Source: Streptomyces griseicoloratus
GTDB taxonomy: Bacteria; Actinomycetota; Actinomycetes; Streptomycetales; Streptomycetaceae
Length of the DNA: 40,941 bases
Assembly: GCF_014534645.1 (NCBI RefSeq)
Contig: NZ_JACVQF010000030.1
Coordinates: 1-40,941 of the forward strand
Direction of reading: 5' to 3'
In this document: piece by piece, positions 15,947 to 22,612 of the stretch
Layout: every line of letters begins with the position of its first letter
Position numbering within the stretch: the first letter of the stretch is position 1
Made by a program: the position numbers and the translations under genes
Notes under the pieces: generated by a model
What the model was told of the DNA's origin: nothing
The model's input: the letters and a program-made list of their open reading frames with translations, nothing else
Database searches by the model: none

Positions 15947-16524
15947 TGCCGGCCCCCGGGCAGCAGGTCGCGCCCGGGTGCGGACAGGTGCAGCACCTGG
16001 AAGACCTCGCCCTCGGCCTTCGGCGCGTCGTGCGCGAAGAGCGAGAAGTGCACCAGCTCCCAGCGGCTCGTGTCCACGGCCGCCGCGGCCAGCACCGCAC
16101 CGTCCTCGGCCGCCAGCCGCTCAGTCTCCCGTACCGCCTCCGCGGCCGTCTCGGCGGGCGGCACCCCGTCCGGCACCGGCCGGCGCCTGCGCACCGCCAC
16201 CCGTGCGCCGGAGCCGGCGGCGCCGCCCTCCTCGTACGCCAGGCCCGTCCACTGCCGGACCGGCGGCCGTCCGAAGTCGTCGGTGGGCCGCTGGAAGGGG
16301 CCGCCGAAGAGGAACGCGTTCATGCCCTCCACGGTGTTCCAGAGATAGAAGGGCGCGTACTGGTTGACCGGCGATCCGTGCACCCCGCGCTCGCGCATCA
16401 GATACGCCTTGAGGCCGAGACCCGCCCAGTCGTCCAGCAGGTGCCCGGTGCGCGCCACCCGGTCGCGGACCACGTCCATGGCGTAGTCGGCGGGCAGCGT
16501 GAACTCGTACTGCATCGCGTGCAT
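15940..16524 (-). CDS. DUF4865 family protein
   Basis: A 194-residue protein whose sequence follows the DUF4865 pattern: QYEFTLPADYAMDVVRDRV, GLGLKAYLMRERGVHG, NQYAPFYLWNTVEGMNAFL and FGGPFQRPTDDFGRPPV, then a C-terminal DTSRWELVHFSLF segment. The fold probably belongs to the ferredoxin-like ABM/EthD-type monooxygenase class (inference from the paired repeats and aromatic content). No function is established. ATG at 16524 follows GAGGAGG with good spacing. It starts 124 bp after the TetR gene and overlaps the phosphotriesterase start, so both may be transcribed from the TetR promoter. Confidence 0.85.
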   Translation of the reverse strand: MHAMQYEFTLPADYAMDVVRDRVARTGHLLDDWAGLGLKAYLMRERGVHGSPVNQYAPFYLWNTVEGMNAFLFGGPFQRPTDDFGRPPVRQWTGLAYEEGGAAGSGARVAVRRRRPVPDGVPPAETAAEAVRETERLAAEDGAVLAAAAVDTSRWELVHFSLFAHDAPKAEGEVFQVLHLSAPGRDLLPGGRQW

Positions 16525-16648
16525 CCGGTGCCTCCTCAGGCGGGGTCGTCCAGGGGTCCGGCACCCCGGTCGGTGGTCGTGCGGTCCACGGCGGCCTCGA
16601 CGCGGGGTGCCGGGCGCCGCTGGGCGATGTGCACGTGCGCGGACTCCT

Positions 16649-17221
16649 CTACTCGGTACGGGTGTTGTGCGCGGAGAGCAGGGAGAGCAGACCCCGGACG
16701 CCCGCGTCGAAGGCGGCGGGCGAGCCGGACGCGCGGGCCAGGACGTAGCCGCCCTGGACGGTGGCGACGACGGCCGCCGCGACCTCCTCGCTCTCCAGCG
16801 ACGCCGCGAAGCCGCCCTGCGCCTTGCCCTCCTCGACGATTCCGGCGATCCGTTCCCTCAGCCAGTCGAGCGTCTCGTCGACGGGGGCGCGCAGCGCGGC
16901 GTCGGCCATCACGTCCGGATCCATCGTCAGCCGCCCGACCGGACATCCGCGCAGCACGTCGCGCTCACGCCGCAGATAGGCCGCGATGCGCTCGTACGGC
17001 GTCCCCGGCCCGCCGAGCACTCCCTCGGCGGTGGCCCGCATCTCCTCGGCGGTCCGCCGGATCGCGGCCAGCGCCAGGTCGGGCTTGCCCTTGAAGTGGT
17101 GGTACATGCTGCCCTGGCCGGCGCCGGCGCGCTCCAGGATCGCCTTGGGGCTGGTGCCGACGTAGCCGCGCTCCCACAGCAGTTCGCGGGTGGACTCGAT
17201 CAGTCGCTCCGAGGTGCTCAT
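16649..17221 (-). CDS. TetR/AcrR-family transcriptional repressor
   Basis: A 190-residue TetR regulator. The HTH region is SERLIESTRELLWERGYVGT then SPKAILERAGAGQGSMYHHF, the family core with the YHHFKGK recognition end. The C-terminal ligand domain is alpha-helical and carries PVGRLTMDPDVMADA. The ATG at 17221 is 8 bases from a palindrome (17229-17250) that also covers a plausible -10 (TAGTAT, minus strand), so autoregulation is likely. It heads a co-directional set with DUF4865, the phosphotriesterase-like protein and the tautomerase, and is divergent from the SHOCT/ABC remnant. GTG or ATG starts slightly upstream would overlap the operator. Confidence 0.92.
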   Translation of the reverse strand: MSTSERLIESTRELLWERGYVGTSPKAILERAGAGQGSMYHHFKGKPDLALAAIRRTAEEMRATAEGVLGGPGTPYERIAAYLRRERDVLRGCPVGRLTMDPDVMADAALRAPVDETLDWLRERIAGIVEEGKAQGGFAASLESEEVAAAVVATVQGGYVLARASGSPAAFDAGVRGLLSLLSAHNTRTE

Positions 17222-17228
17222 GCCATCA

Positions 17229-17250
17229 CTGTACATACTAGTAGTTACAG
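17229..17250. promoter_or_regulatory. 22-bp palindromic operator for the TetR regulator
   Basis: Outer arms CTGTA (17229-17233) and TACAG (17246-17250) enclose a perfect core palindrome TACTAGTA (17236-17243), with only the two-base connectors CA and GT not paired. Eighteen of 22 positions are symmetric. It lies between the TetR start (17221) and the divergent SHOCT gene (17402). Size, symmetry and position are those of a TetR dimer site, and it overlaps a possible minus-strand -10. Confidence 0.82.
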
Positions 17251-17401
17251 AAATCCAGGGTGCGAGGAGCAGCGGCGGACGCTCCGCCTACTCCCCGCGC
17301 GGTACGCACACTGCCGCTGGCCGTACGACGCCCCCGGCCCCCTCCCCGGACGACTCTCGTAAGCGGCACACGACGACATCGCATCCGAGGAGTGGAACGG
17401 C

Positions 17402-17683
17402 ATGCAGACCCTGGCGCACTTCGGCGACGGCGGGCCCGGCCCGTGGATCCTGTTCTTCCCGGTGATCTGGGCGCTGGTCATCGCCGGCGGCATCACCCTG
17501 CTGCGCCGCACGGTGCGGCGCGGACGCGGCGGTCCCTGGCGGCCCGCCGCCGCGGACGACTCGCCCATCACCGTACTCGGCCACCGCTTCGCCTCCGGCG
17601 AGATCGACGAGGACGAGTACTGGCGCCGGCTGTCCGTCCTGGACGAGCGGTTCGGCCGCACCGGCAAGGGCGGTGCGGCATGA
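17402..17683 (+). CDS. SHOCT-domain small membrane protein
   Basis: A 93-residue protein with one N-terminal transmembrane helix (PWILFFPVIWALVIAGGITL), a basic linker, and a C-terminal SHOCT motif: LGHRFASGEIDEDEYWRRLS then VLDERF. SHOCT segments mediate oligomerisation and often occur at protein ends. ATG at 17402 follows GAGGAG by 9 bases. The stop overlaps the ATG of the next reading frame (ATGA), so it was the first gene of an operon with an ABC exporter, now mostly deleted. The TetR operator 150 bp upstream may control it. Confidence 0.88.
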   Translation: MQTLAHFGDGGPGPWILFFPVIWALVIAGGITLLRRTVRRGRGGPWRPAAADDSPITVLGHRFASGEIDEDEYWRRLSVLDERFGRTGKGGAA

Positions 17684-18086
17684 CCACGACGACCCACACC
17701 CGGACCGCCGTCCGGGCCGTCGGCGCCGTGAAGGTGTACGGCGGCGGCGACACCGCCGTACGCGCCCTGGCCGGCGTGAGCGTGGACTTCCCGGCCGGAC
17801 GCTTCGCCGCCGTCATGGGCCCCTCCGGCTCCGGCACGTCCGGGCCATGGTGCGCCGGGAATCGGTCCTGGTCGCCGCCTTCGGCACGGCCGGCGGGCTC
17901 GGTCTCGGCTCCTTCCTCGGCCGGGTGCTGGTGAAGGCGTCCGACGGCGCGTCGGACAGCGCGTTCACCTTCGCGGTGCCGCCGGCGCAGCTCGCGGCGG
18001 TGGCCCTGGTGGGTCTCGCGGCCGACGCCCTCGCGGGGCCGCGGCCGGCCCGCCTGAACGTGCTGCGGGCCATCGCCACCGAATGA
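17680..18086 (+). pseudogene. deletion scar joining an ABC ATPase start to a permease end
   Basis: The frame from ATG 17680 is a normal LolD/MacB-type ATPase N-terminus (AVKVYGGGDTAVRALAGVSV, FAAVMGPSGSG) but breaks exactly in Walker A: GPSGSGT, with the essential lysine and the rest missing. At about 17838-17846 the sequence switches to another frame reading RAMVRRESVLVAAFGTAGGL and GSFLGRVLVKASD to PARLNVLRAIATE and a stop at 18086, the standard C-terminus of a FtsX/MacB-type permease. A single deletion removed about four fifths of the ATPase and nearly all of the permease. Neither protein can function. Confidence 0.85.
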
Positions 18087-18388
18087 CGATCCCCGCGGGC
18101 AGGCCCGACGACGCCCCGCAGCGCACCCACCCACGGTCACCCCGGCCCGGGGCCGCCGCGGCCCGCGGCTGCGACGCCCCGCGACCGCGGGCACCGGACG
18201 CCGCGGAGCCACCGATGTCACCGCACAGCCGGGCGGCGCCGGACCGCGGCGCCGTGGGCCCGGGGACGCCGGTCCGGGTGTGCGTGTCCCCGGCTCCGGT
18301 GGCCGGTGCGCCGCCGCTCCCGCTCGCCCGTGCGGAGGGCCGGCACCGGTGGCCGCGGGGCCCGTGGCGGCCGATGGTCACCGCCCGG
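18087..18388. other. intergenic region without a supported gene
   Basis: About 300 bp between the ABC deletion scar and the 3' end of the anti-sigma kinase-like gene. Open frames here are proline/arginine-rich and lack codon bias. I see no clear promoter, terminator with a T-run, or RNA gene. Given the neighbouring scar, it may contain degraded sequence of the lost operon. Confidence 0.45.
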
Positions 18389-18922
18389 TCAGCCGACAAC
18401 GGCCGACCGGGCGGGAGCGGGTTGCGGCGCCGTGAGGTCGACGGCGGTCTCGGCCTCGGAGAACGCGGCGGCGGGCACCTCCTCGACCAGCCGCCGCCGC
18501 GGCCGCGCGGAGACGGGCGGCGCCGTGGCGGCCGTCGGCAGCGAGAACCACACGACCTTGCCGGACTCGCCGTCCGGCCGGGCGCCCCAGCTCTCGCTCA
18601 TCGCGGCCACCATGGCCAGCCCGCGCCCGCAGGTCGCGAGCGGATCGGCATCGTCCACCACGGGCAGACGAGGGTCGTGGTCGCGCACCGAGACGGTGAG
18701 CCGGTCGAGCGTCAGCTCTATCTCCACGGTGCATGTCTTGTCGGGGCGGGCATGCAGGTGGACGTTGGTCAACAGCTCCGTCACACCGAGCGCCGCCCGG
18801 TCGATCAGGGAATCCAAATGCCAGTAGCGCAACTGCGCAGATACGATTCTGCGGACCTGGCCGATCCGCGACGGCAGGGCTTGGAGCTCCACCGTGCAGT
18901 GCCTGCTTGGGTGACTGATCAC
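18389..18922 (-). CDS. RsbW-like anti-sigma factor kinase / HATPase protein
   Basis: A 177-residue GHKL ATPase of the single-domain type abundant in Streptomyces. Bergerat motifs: N box LGVTELLTNVHLHA (Glu and Asn), G1 region VRDHDPRLP, and G2 GRGLAMVAAMSESWG; the ATP lid is short. A C-terminal proline/arginine tail of about 40 residues follows the domain. Such proteins bind sigma factors and phosphorylate anti-sigma antagonists, or serve as partners of PP2C phosphatases. No sigma or antagonist gene is adjacent. GTG at 18922 follows GGGGAG by about 8 bases. Confidence 0.88.
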   Translation of the reverse strand: MISHPSRHCTVELQALPSRIGQVRRIVSAQLRYWHLDSLIDRAALGVTELLTNVHLHARPDKTCTVEIELTLDRLTVSVRDHDPRLPVVDDADPLATCGRGLAMVAAMSESWGARPDGESGKVVWFSLPTAATAPPVSARPRRRLVEEVPAAAFSEAETAVDLTAPQPAPARSAVVG

Positions 18923-19107
18923 GGCTGCGACTCCCCGACGTAAGAGGTCCGGAAGAACACGGAGTACGGATCCAGCTGGCCGCGCGCGTCAAGCCGCCGC
19001 CTGCTGTCGTGGCCGGCGGGCTGGTTCGCAGCGTTATCGCCGGTAAACCCAGAGTGACGTGAGACCAGCGTGACGCAAGGGGTAGGGCACCGCAACTTAC
19101 GGACATC

Positions 19108-19431
19108 TCAGTTCTTGCGCCCCGCCGCCCTGCGCACCGCCTCGATGAAACGGCGTGCCGCGGGCGGCCCCGGCTCGCCCGGCGCGGGGTCCCGCTCGCC
19201 GAGGGTCAGCAGGTACCGCTTGCCGTTCAGATCGGCGAGCGCCCGGTCCTCCGCGGCGAACCAGGGCCGCGAGGCACGCACCGCCTGCACCGGTGCGCTG
19301 TCGATCTCGCTGCCGTAGCTGGTGAGCAACTCCAGCCTGCCGCCGCTGATCCGGACCTGCCCGGCCCGGGTGAGCGAGCGCAGCCGCTTGCCGATCCGCA
19401 CCCCCGTGGCCGTGAACTCCGGCTCCGCCAT
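19108..19431 (-). CDS. small conserved-looking hypothetical protein
   Basis: A 107-residue basic protein, MAEPEFTATGVRIGKRLRSL and onward, with no membrane helix or cysteine. It contains a short beta-rich middle (RISGGRLELLTSYGSEID), a WFAAEDRALADLNGKRYLL stretch and a basic helical C-terminus (ARRFIEAVRRAAGRKN). I do not recognise a named domain. The ATG at 19431 has GAGGGGGCG upstream; the frame continues farther but loses bias. It lies 185 bp upstream of the HATPase gene on the same strand and is divergent from the cysteine desulfhydrase-like gene. Confidence 0.7.
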   Translation of the reverse strand: MAEPEFTATGVRIGKRLRSLTRAGQVRISGGRLELLTSYGSEIDSAPVQAVRASRPWFAAEDRALADLNGKRYLLTLGERDPAPGEPGPPAARRFIEAVRRAAGRKN

Positions 19432-19660
19432 GCCAGCGCCCCCTCGTGCGCGTCGGTGTGCCGAACCCTGCACCGGGGTGGGCCGGTACCGGCTCGATAC
19501 GTCCTCCAGTGTGCGCCCGCGCGGGAACTCGTCCCGCCCGGTGAAGTCTGCCCCTCCGCGCTGCCGAGCACCAGTGCGCGAGCCGGTCTTCCCGGGGCCG
19601 CCCGGAGCACTCGCGCGAATGCGCCCCCCAGCACGGACGCACACGCCTTCCCAGGGCCGT

Positions 19661-19720
19661 CTTTGAGGCCCTCAAAGGTGTGTTTATGCAGGTGAGAAGC
19701 GTGTGGAAGGTGCCTATGAT
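19661..19720 (+). promoter_or_regulatory. 17-bp palindrome and -10 upstream of the Cds1-like gene
   Basis: Within the 343-bp gap before the PLP enzyme, CTTTGAGG (19661-19668) and CCTCAAAG (19670-19677) form a perfect inverted repeat around one base, AT-rich for this genome. A TATGAT -10 lies at 19715-19720 without a good -35 at the expected place, so an activator bound at the palindrome (centre about 58 bases before the inferred start) is plausible. The rest of the gap (19432-19660) shows no gene. Confidence 0.5.
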
Positions 19721-19774
19721 CGGGGGTGCCGGCCGCGCGACGCGCCGTCGGCGCGCAGCGTAAGGAGCCCCGTC

Positions 19775-20899
19775 GTGAGCACCCCCCAGCAGACCCGGAC
19801 CGGCGCGACCCTCGACGTCGACCGCAGTGACGCCGCCTACCGGGCGTGGCTGAAAGAGGCCGTGCGCAAGGTCCAGGCCGACGCCAACCGCTCGGCCGAC
19901 ACCCATCTGCTCCGCTTCCCGCTGCCGGAGAAGTGGGGCATCGACCTGTACCTCAAGGACGAGTCCACCCACCCGACCGGCAGCCTCAAGCACCGGCTCG
20001 CCCGCTCCCTCTTCCTCTACGGCCTGTGCAACGGCTGGATCCGGCCGGACCGTCCGGTGATCGAGGCGTCCAGCGGCTCGACGGCCGTCTCGGAGGCGTA
20101 CTTCGCCAAGCTGATCGGCGTGCCCTTCGTCGCCGTGATGCCGCGCACGACGAGCGCCGAGAAGATCCGCCTGATCGAGTTCCACGGCGGGCGGTGCCAC
20201 TTCGTGGACGACTCCCGCCTGATGTACGAGGAGTCCGCCCGCCTCGCGGCCGAGACCGGCGGCCACTACATGGACCAGTTCACCTACGCCGAACGCGCCA
20301 CGGACTGGCGAGGCAACAACAACATCGCCGAATCGATCTTCCGTCAGCTGCGTCTGGAGCGGTTCCCGGAGCCGGCCTGGATCGTCGCCACGGCCGGCAC
20401 CGGCGGCACCTCGGCAACCCTCGCGCGCTACGTGCACTACATGCAGTACGACACCCGCGTCTGCGTCGCCGACCCGGAGAACTCCTGCTTCTTCGAGGGC
20501 TGGACCACCGGCGATCCGGACGTCACCTGCGACTGCGGCTCCCGCATCGAGGGCATCGGCCGGCCGCGCATGGAACCGAGCTTCGTGCCCGGCGCGATCG
20601 ACCGGATGATGAAGGTGCCCGACGCGGCCAGCGTCGCCGCCGTGCGGGCACTGGAGCGGGTCATCGGCCGCAAGGCGGGCGGCTCGACGGGCACCGGGCT
20701 GTGGAGCGCGCTGAAGATCGTCGCCGAGATGGTGGCCGAGGGCCGCGAGGGCAGCGTGGTGACCCTGCTGTGCGACCCGGGGGACCGCTACCTCGACAAG
20801 TACTACTCCGACGCGTGGCTCGCCGGGCAGGGCATGGACATCGGGCCCTACACGGCGGCGATCGACTCCCTGCTGAACACCGGCGTCTGGCCCGACTGA
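19775..20899 (+). CDS. PLP-dependent cysteine synthase family protein (Cds1-like cysteine desulfhydrase)
   Basis: A 374-residue fold-type II PLP enzyme. The cofactor lysine is Lys72 in [33 protein letters not shown] is the substrate loop and [15 protein letters not shown] the phosphate-binding glycine loop. The [11 protein letters not shown] context and overall length resemble mycobacterial Cds1, which releases H2S from L-cysteine, more than CysK or CysM, whose lysine lies in a PxxSxKDR context. A cysteine-rich CDCGSR segment may bind metal (inference). GTG at 19775 follows AAGGAG by 7 bases. It is monocistronic, with an upstream palindrome suggesting sulfur or redox control. Confidence 0.85.
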   Translation: MSTPQQTRTGATLDVDRSDAAYRAWLKEAVRKVQADANRSADTHLLRFPLPEKWGIDLYLKDESTHPTGSLKHRLARSLFLYGLCNGWIRPDRPVIEASSGSTAVSEAYFAKLIGVPFVAVMPRTTSAEKIRLIEFHGGRCHFVDDSRLMYEESARLAAETGGHYMDQFTYAERATDWRGNNNIAESIFRQLRLERFPEPAWIVATAGTGGTSATLARYVHYMQYDTRVCVADPENSCFFEGWTTGDPDVTCDCGSRIEGIGRPRMEPSFVPGAIDRMMKVPDAASVAAVRALERVIGRKAGGSTGTGLWSALKIVAEMVAEGREGSVVTLLCDPGDRYLDKYYSDAWLAGQGMDIGPYTAAIDSLLNTGVWPD

Positions 20900-20921
20900 G
20901 GGCAGGTGCCCCCCGGGGGGA

Positions 20922-21395
20922 CTACGGCCGGCTCAGCCGCCGGTCCAGCGCGGTGACCGCGCCCCGGAACGCCCTCCCCAGACCCGGACGGGCGCGGTTC
21001 AGCACGAAACGGAACGGCGCCGTGCCGTCGGCCGCGAACGTCCACCGCACATGCGTGCCGGTCCCGGCCGGCGTCAGCCGCCATTCCTCGGCCAGGGCCC
21101 GCGCGCCCGGCGCGTTGGTGGCGTCCACGCGGTAGGCGTACACCTCGGGCCGGCGCGCCACGAGTATCGTCTCCTCGAAGCGCGTGCCGCCCCGCAGCCG
21201 GATCTCGCGCCCCGCCCCCTCACCGGTGGACCGTGCCGACGTCACCGCCGAGAACCACGCGGTCCAGCCGGGCACGTCCTCGGCCAGTGCCCGGAAGACC
21301 GGTTCCGGGGCCGCGGAGATCTCCCGCGCGAAGACCAGGCGTACGGGAGCGGACTCGACGAAGTCGAGCCCCACCGGACGCAGACGGTGAGCCAT
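20922..21395 (-). CDS. SRPBCC (START-like) family protein
   Basis: A 157-residue helix-grip-fold protein of the polyketide cyclase/dehydrase type that binds a hydrophobic ligand in a cavity. The N-terminal strand-helix RLVFAREISAAPEPVFRALA, the WTAWFSAV turn, the TRFEETILVARRPEVYAYRV strands and a C-terminal long helix are the expected elements. ATG at 21395 follows GAGGGG; GTG at 21401 is an alternative. The function is unspecified: such proteins range from aromatases to stress-related lipid carriers. It converges on the Cds1-like gene (22 bp gap) and lies downstream of the DeoR gene. Confidence 0.85.
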   Translation of the reverse strand: MAHRLRPVGLDFVESAPVRLVFAREISAAPEPVFRALAEDVPGWTAWFSAVTSARSTGEGAGREIRLRGGTRFEETILVARRPEVYAYRVDATNAPGARALAEEWRLTPAGTGTHVRWTFAADGTAPFRFVLNRARPGLGRAFRGAVTALDRRLSRP

Positions 21396-21513
21396 GGACA
21401 CCCCCTCGTGAACCGCGGACGCGGCCGGCCTGCGGGCGGCCGGGTGGCGCCACCATAGCCGGGGCCGCGGCGGGTGTCAGCGGGGCATCGCTCCGTCGCC
21501 GTGGTCCGGCCGG

Positions 21514-22335
21514 TCACTCACCCTCGTCCGGCTCGCCGGCCACGACCAGCCGCAGATGCTCCGCGACCTCCGCGCGCGCCCCGGCCGGCAGACCGGCGTC
21601 CGTCACCAGCGTGTCGACCTGGTCCAGCGTCGCGAACGAACTCAGCCCCACCACACCCCACTTGGTGTGGTCGGCGACCACCACGACGCGCCGGGCCGAC
21701 TGCACCAGACGCCGGTTGGTCTCGGCCTCCGCGAGGTTCGGCGTGGACAGCCCGGCCTCGGCCGATATCCCGTGCACACCGAGGAACAGCACGTCGAAGT
21801 GGAGCGCCGCGATCGCCTGGTCGGCGACCGGCCCCACCAGCGAGTCGGAGGGCGTGCGCACGCCGCCGGTCAGCACCACCGTGGCCGCGCCCTGCCGCGC
21901 GCCCGAGGTGCGCTGCGCCGCGTGGAAGACATCGGCCACCCGCACCGAGTTCGTCACCACCGTGAGATCCGGCACGTCCACCAGCCGGTGCGCCAGCGCG
22001 TACGTCGTCGTGCCGCCGGACAGCGCGATCGCGGCACCCGGCGCGACCAGCTCCGCGGCGGCCCGCGCGATGTCCTCCTTGGCGGTGGGCTCCAGGCCCG
22101 ACTTGGCCTCGAACCCCGGTTCGTGCGTGCTCGCCTCGGCCACCGGCACTGCGCCGCCGTGCACCTTCTCCAGCACACCCTGCCGGGCCAGCGCGTCGAG
22201 GTCGCGGCGGACGGTCATGTCCGAAACGCCGAGCTTGCGGGTCAGCTCGTTGACCCGGACACCGCCCCGGCGGCGGACCTCGTCGAGGATCAGGGCCCGC
22301 CGCTGCTCCGCGAGGAGGTTCTGATTCTCGCTCAC
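21514..22335 (-). CDS. DeoR-family transcriptional regulator
   Basis: A 273-residue repressor: N-terminal HTH (ILDEVRRRGGVRVNELTRKL then GVSDMTVRRDLDALARQGVL, EKVHGGAVP) and a sugar-phosphate-sensing domain with LSGGTTTYALAHRL, VVTNSVRVADVF and VVADHTKWGVVG. It is typical of GlpR/FruR-like members. GTG at 22335, with GGAG about 5 bases upstream. No kinase, transporter or catabolic operon adjoins it: the 277 bp upstream separates it from a divergent membrane protein and an SRPBCC gene lies downstream. It is therefore an orphan acting elsewhere, or controls the divergent gene. Confidence 0.92.
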   Translation of the reverse strand: MSENQNLLAEQRRALILDEVRRRGGVRVNELTRKLGVSDMTVRRDLDALARQGVLEKVHGGAVPVAEASTHEPGFEAKSGLEPTAKEDIARAAAELVAPGAAIALSGGTTTYALAHRLVDVPDLTVVTNSVRVADVFHAAQRTSGARQGAATVVLTGGVRTPSDSLVGPVADQAIAALHFDVLFLGVHGISAEAGLSTPNLAEAETNRRLVQSARRVVVVADHTKWGVVGLSSFATLDQVDTLVTDAGLPAGARAEVAEHLRLVVAGEPDEGE

Positions 22336-22612
22336 GTACGCTCCGGTCCTTTCTCCGCAAAACCGTCCGACACGCCCGGCGCACCCTCCCCGGGGCCCTC
22401 GACCCCGCCCGACCAGGGGGACCTCCGTCGACGAGAAGTGCTCCCCGCTCCGGTGCGCGGACGTCCCATCCTCGCACGCCCCGCCACGGGCCGCGTCACC
22501 GGCTGCCCGACGCCCTCATGTCACCCGCGCCTCACCGCGGCGCCATCCCTCCCACGGATCGGGGAGATTCGGTGCGCCCGGGTGTGCGCAGCCCGCTCGG
22601 GGAGAGATCCTT

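Noticed and set aside
18923-19107. Direct GTGACG repeats upstream of the HATPase gene as a regulator site
   Set aside because: Only two short copies, with no palindrome and no well-placed promoter; not above expectation.
20903-20925. CCCCCCGGGGGG palindrome between the Cds1-like and SRPBCC genes as a terminator
   Set aside because: It has no loop and such runs are expected at this GC content; a real stem-loop is not visible.
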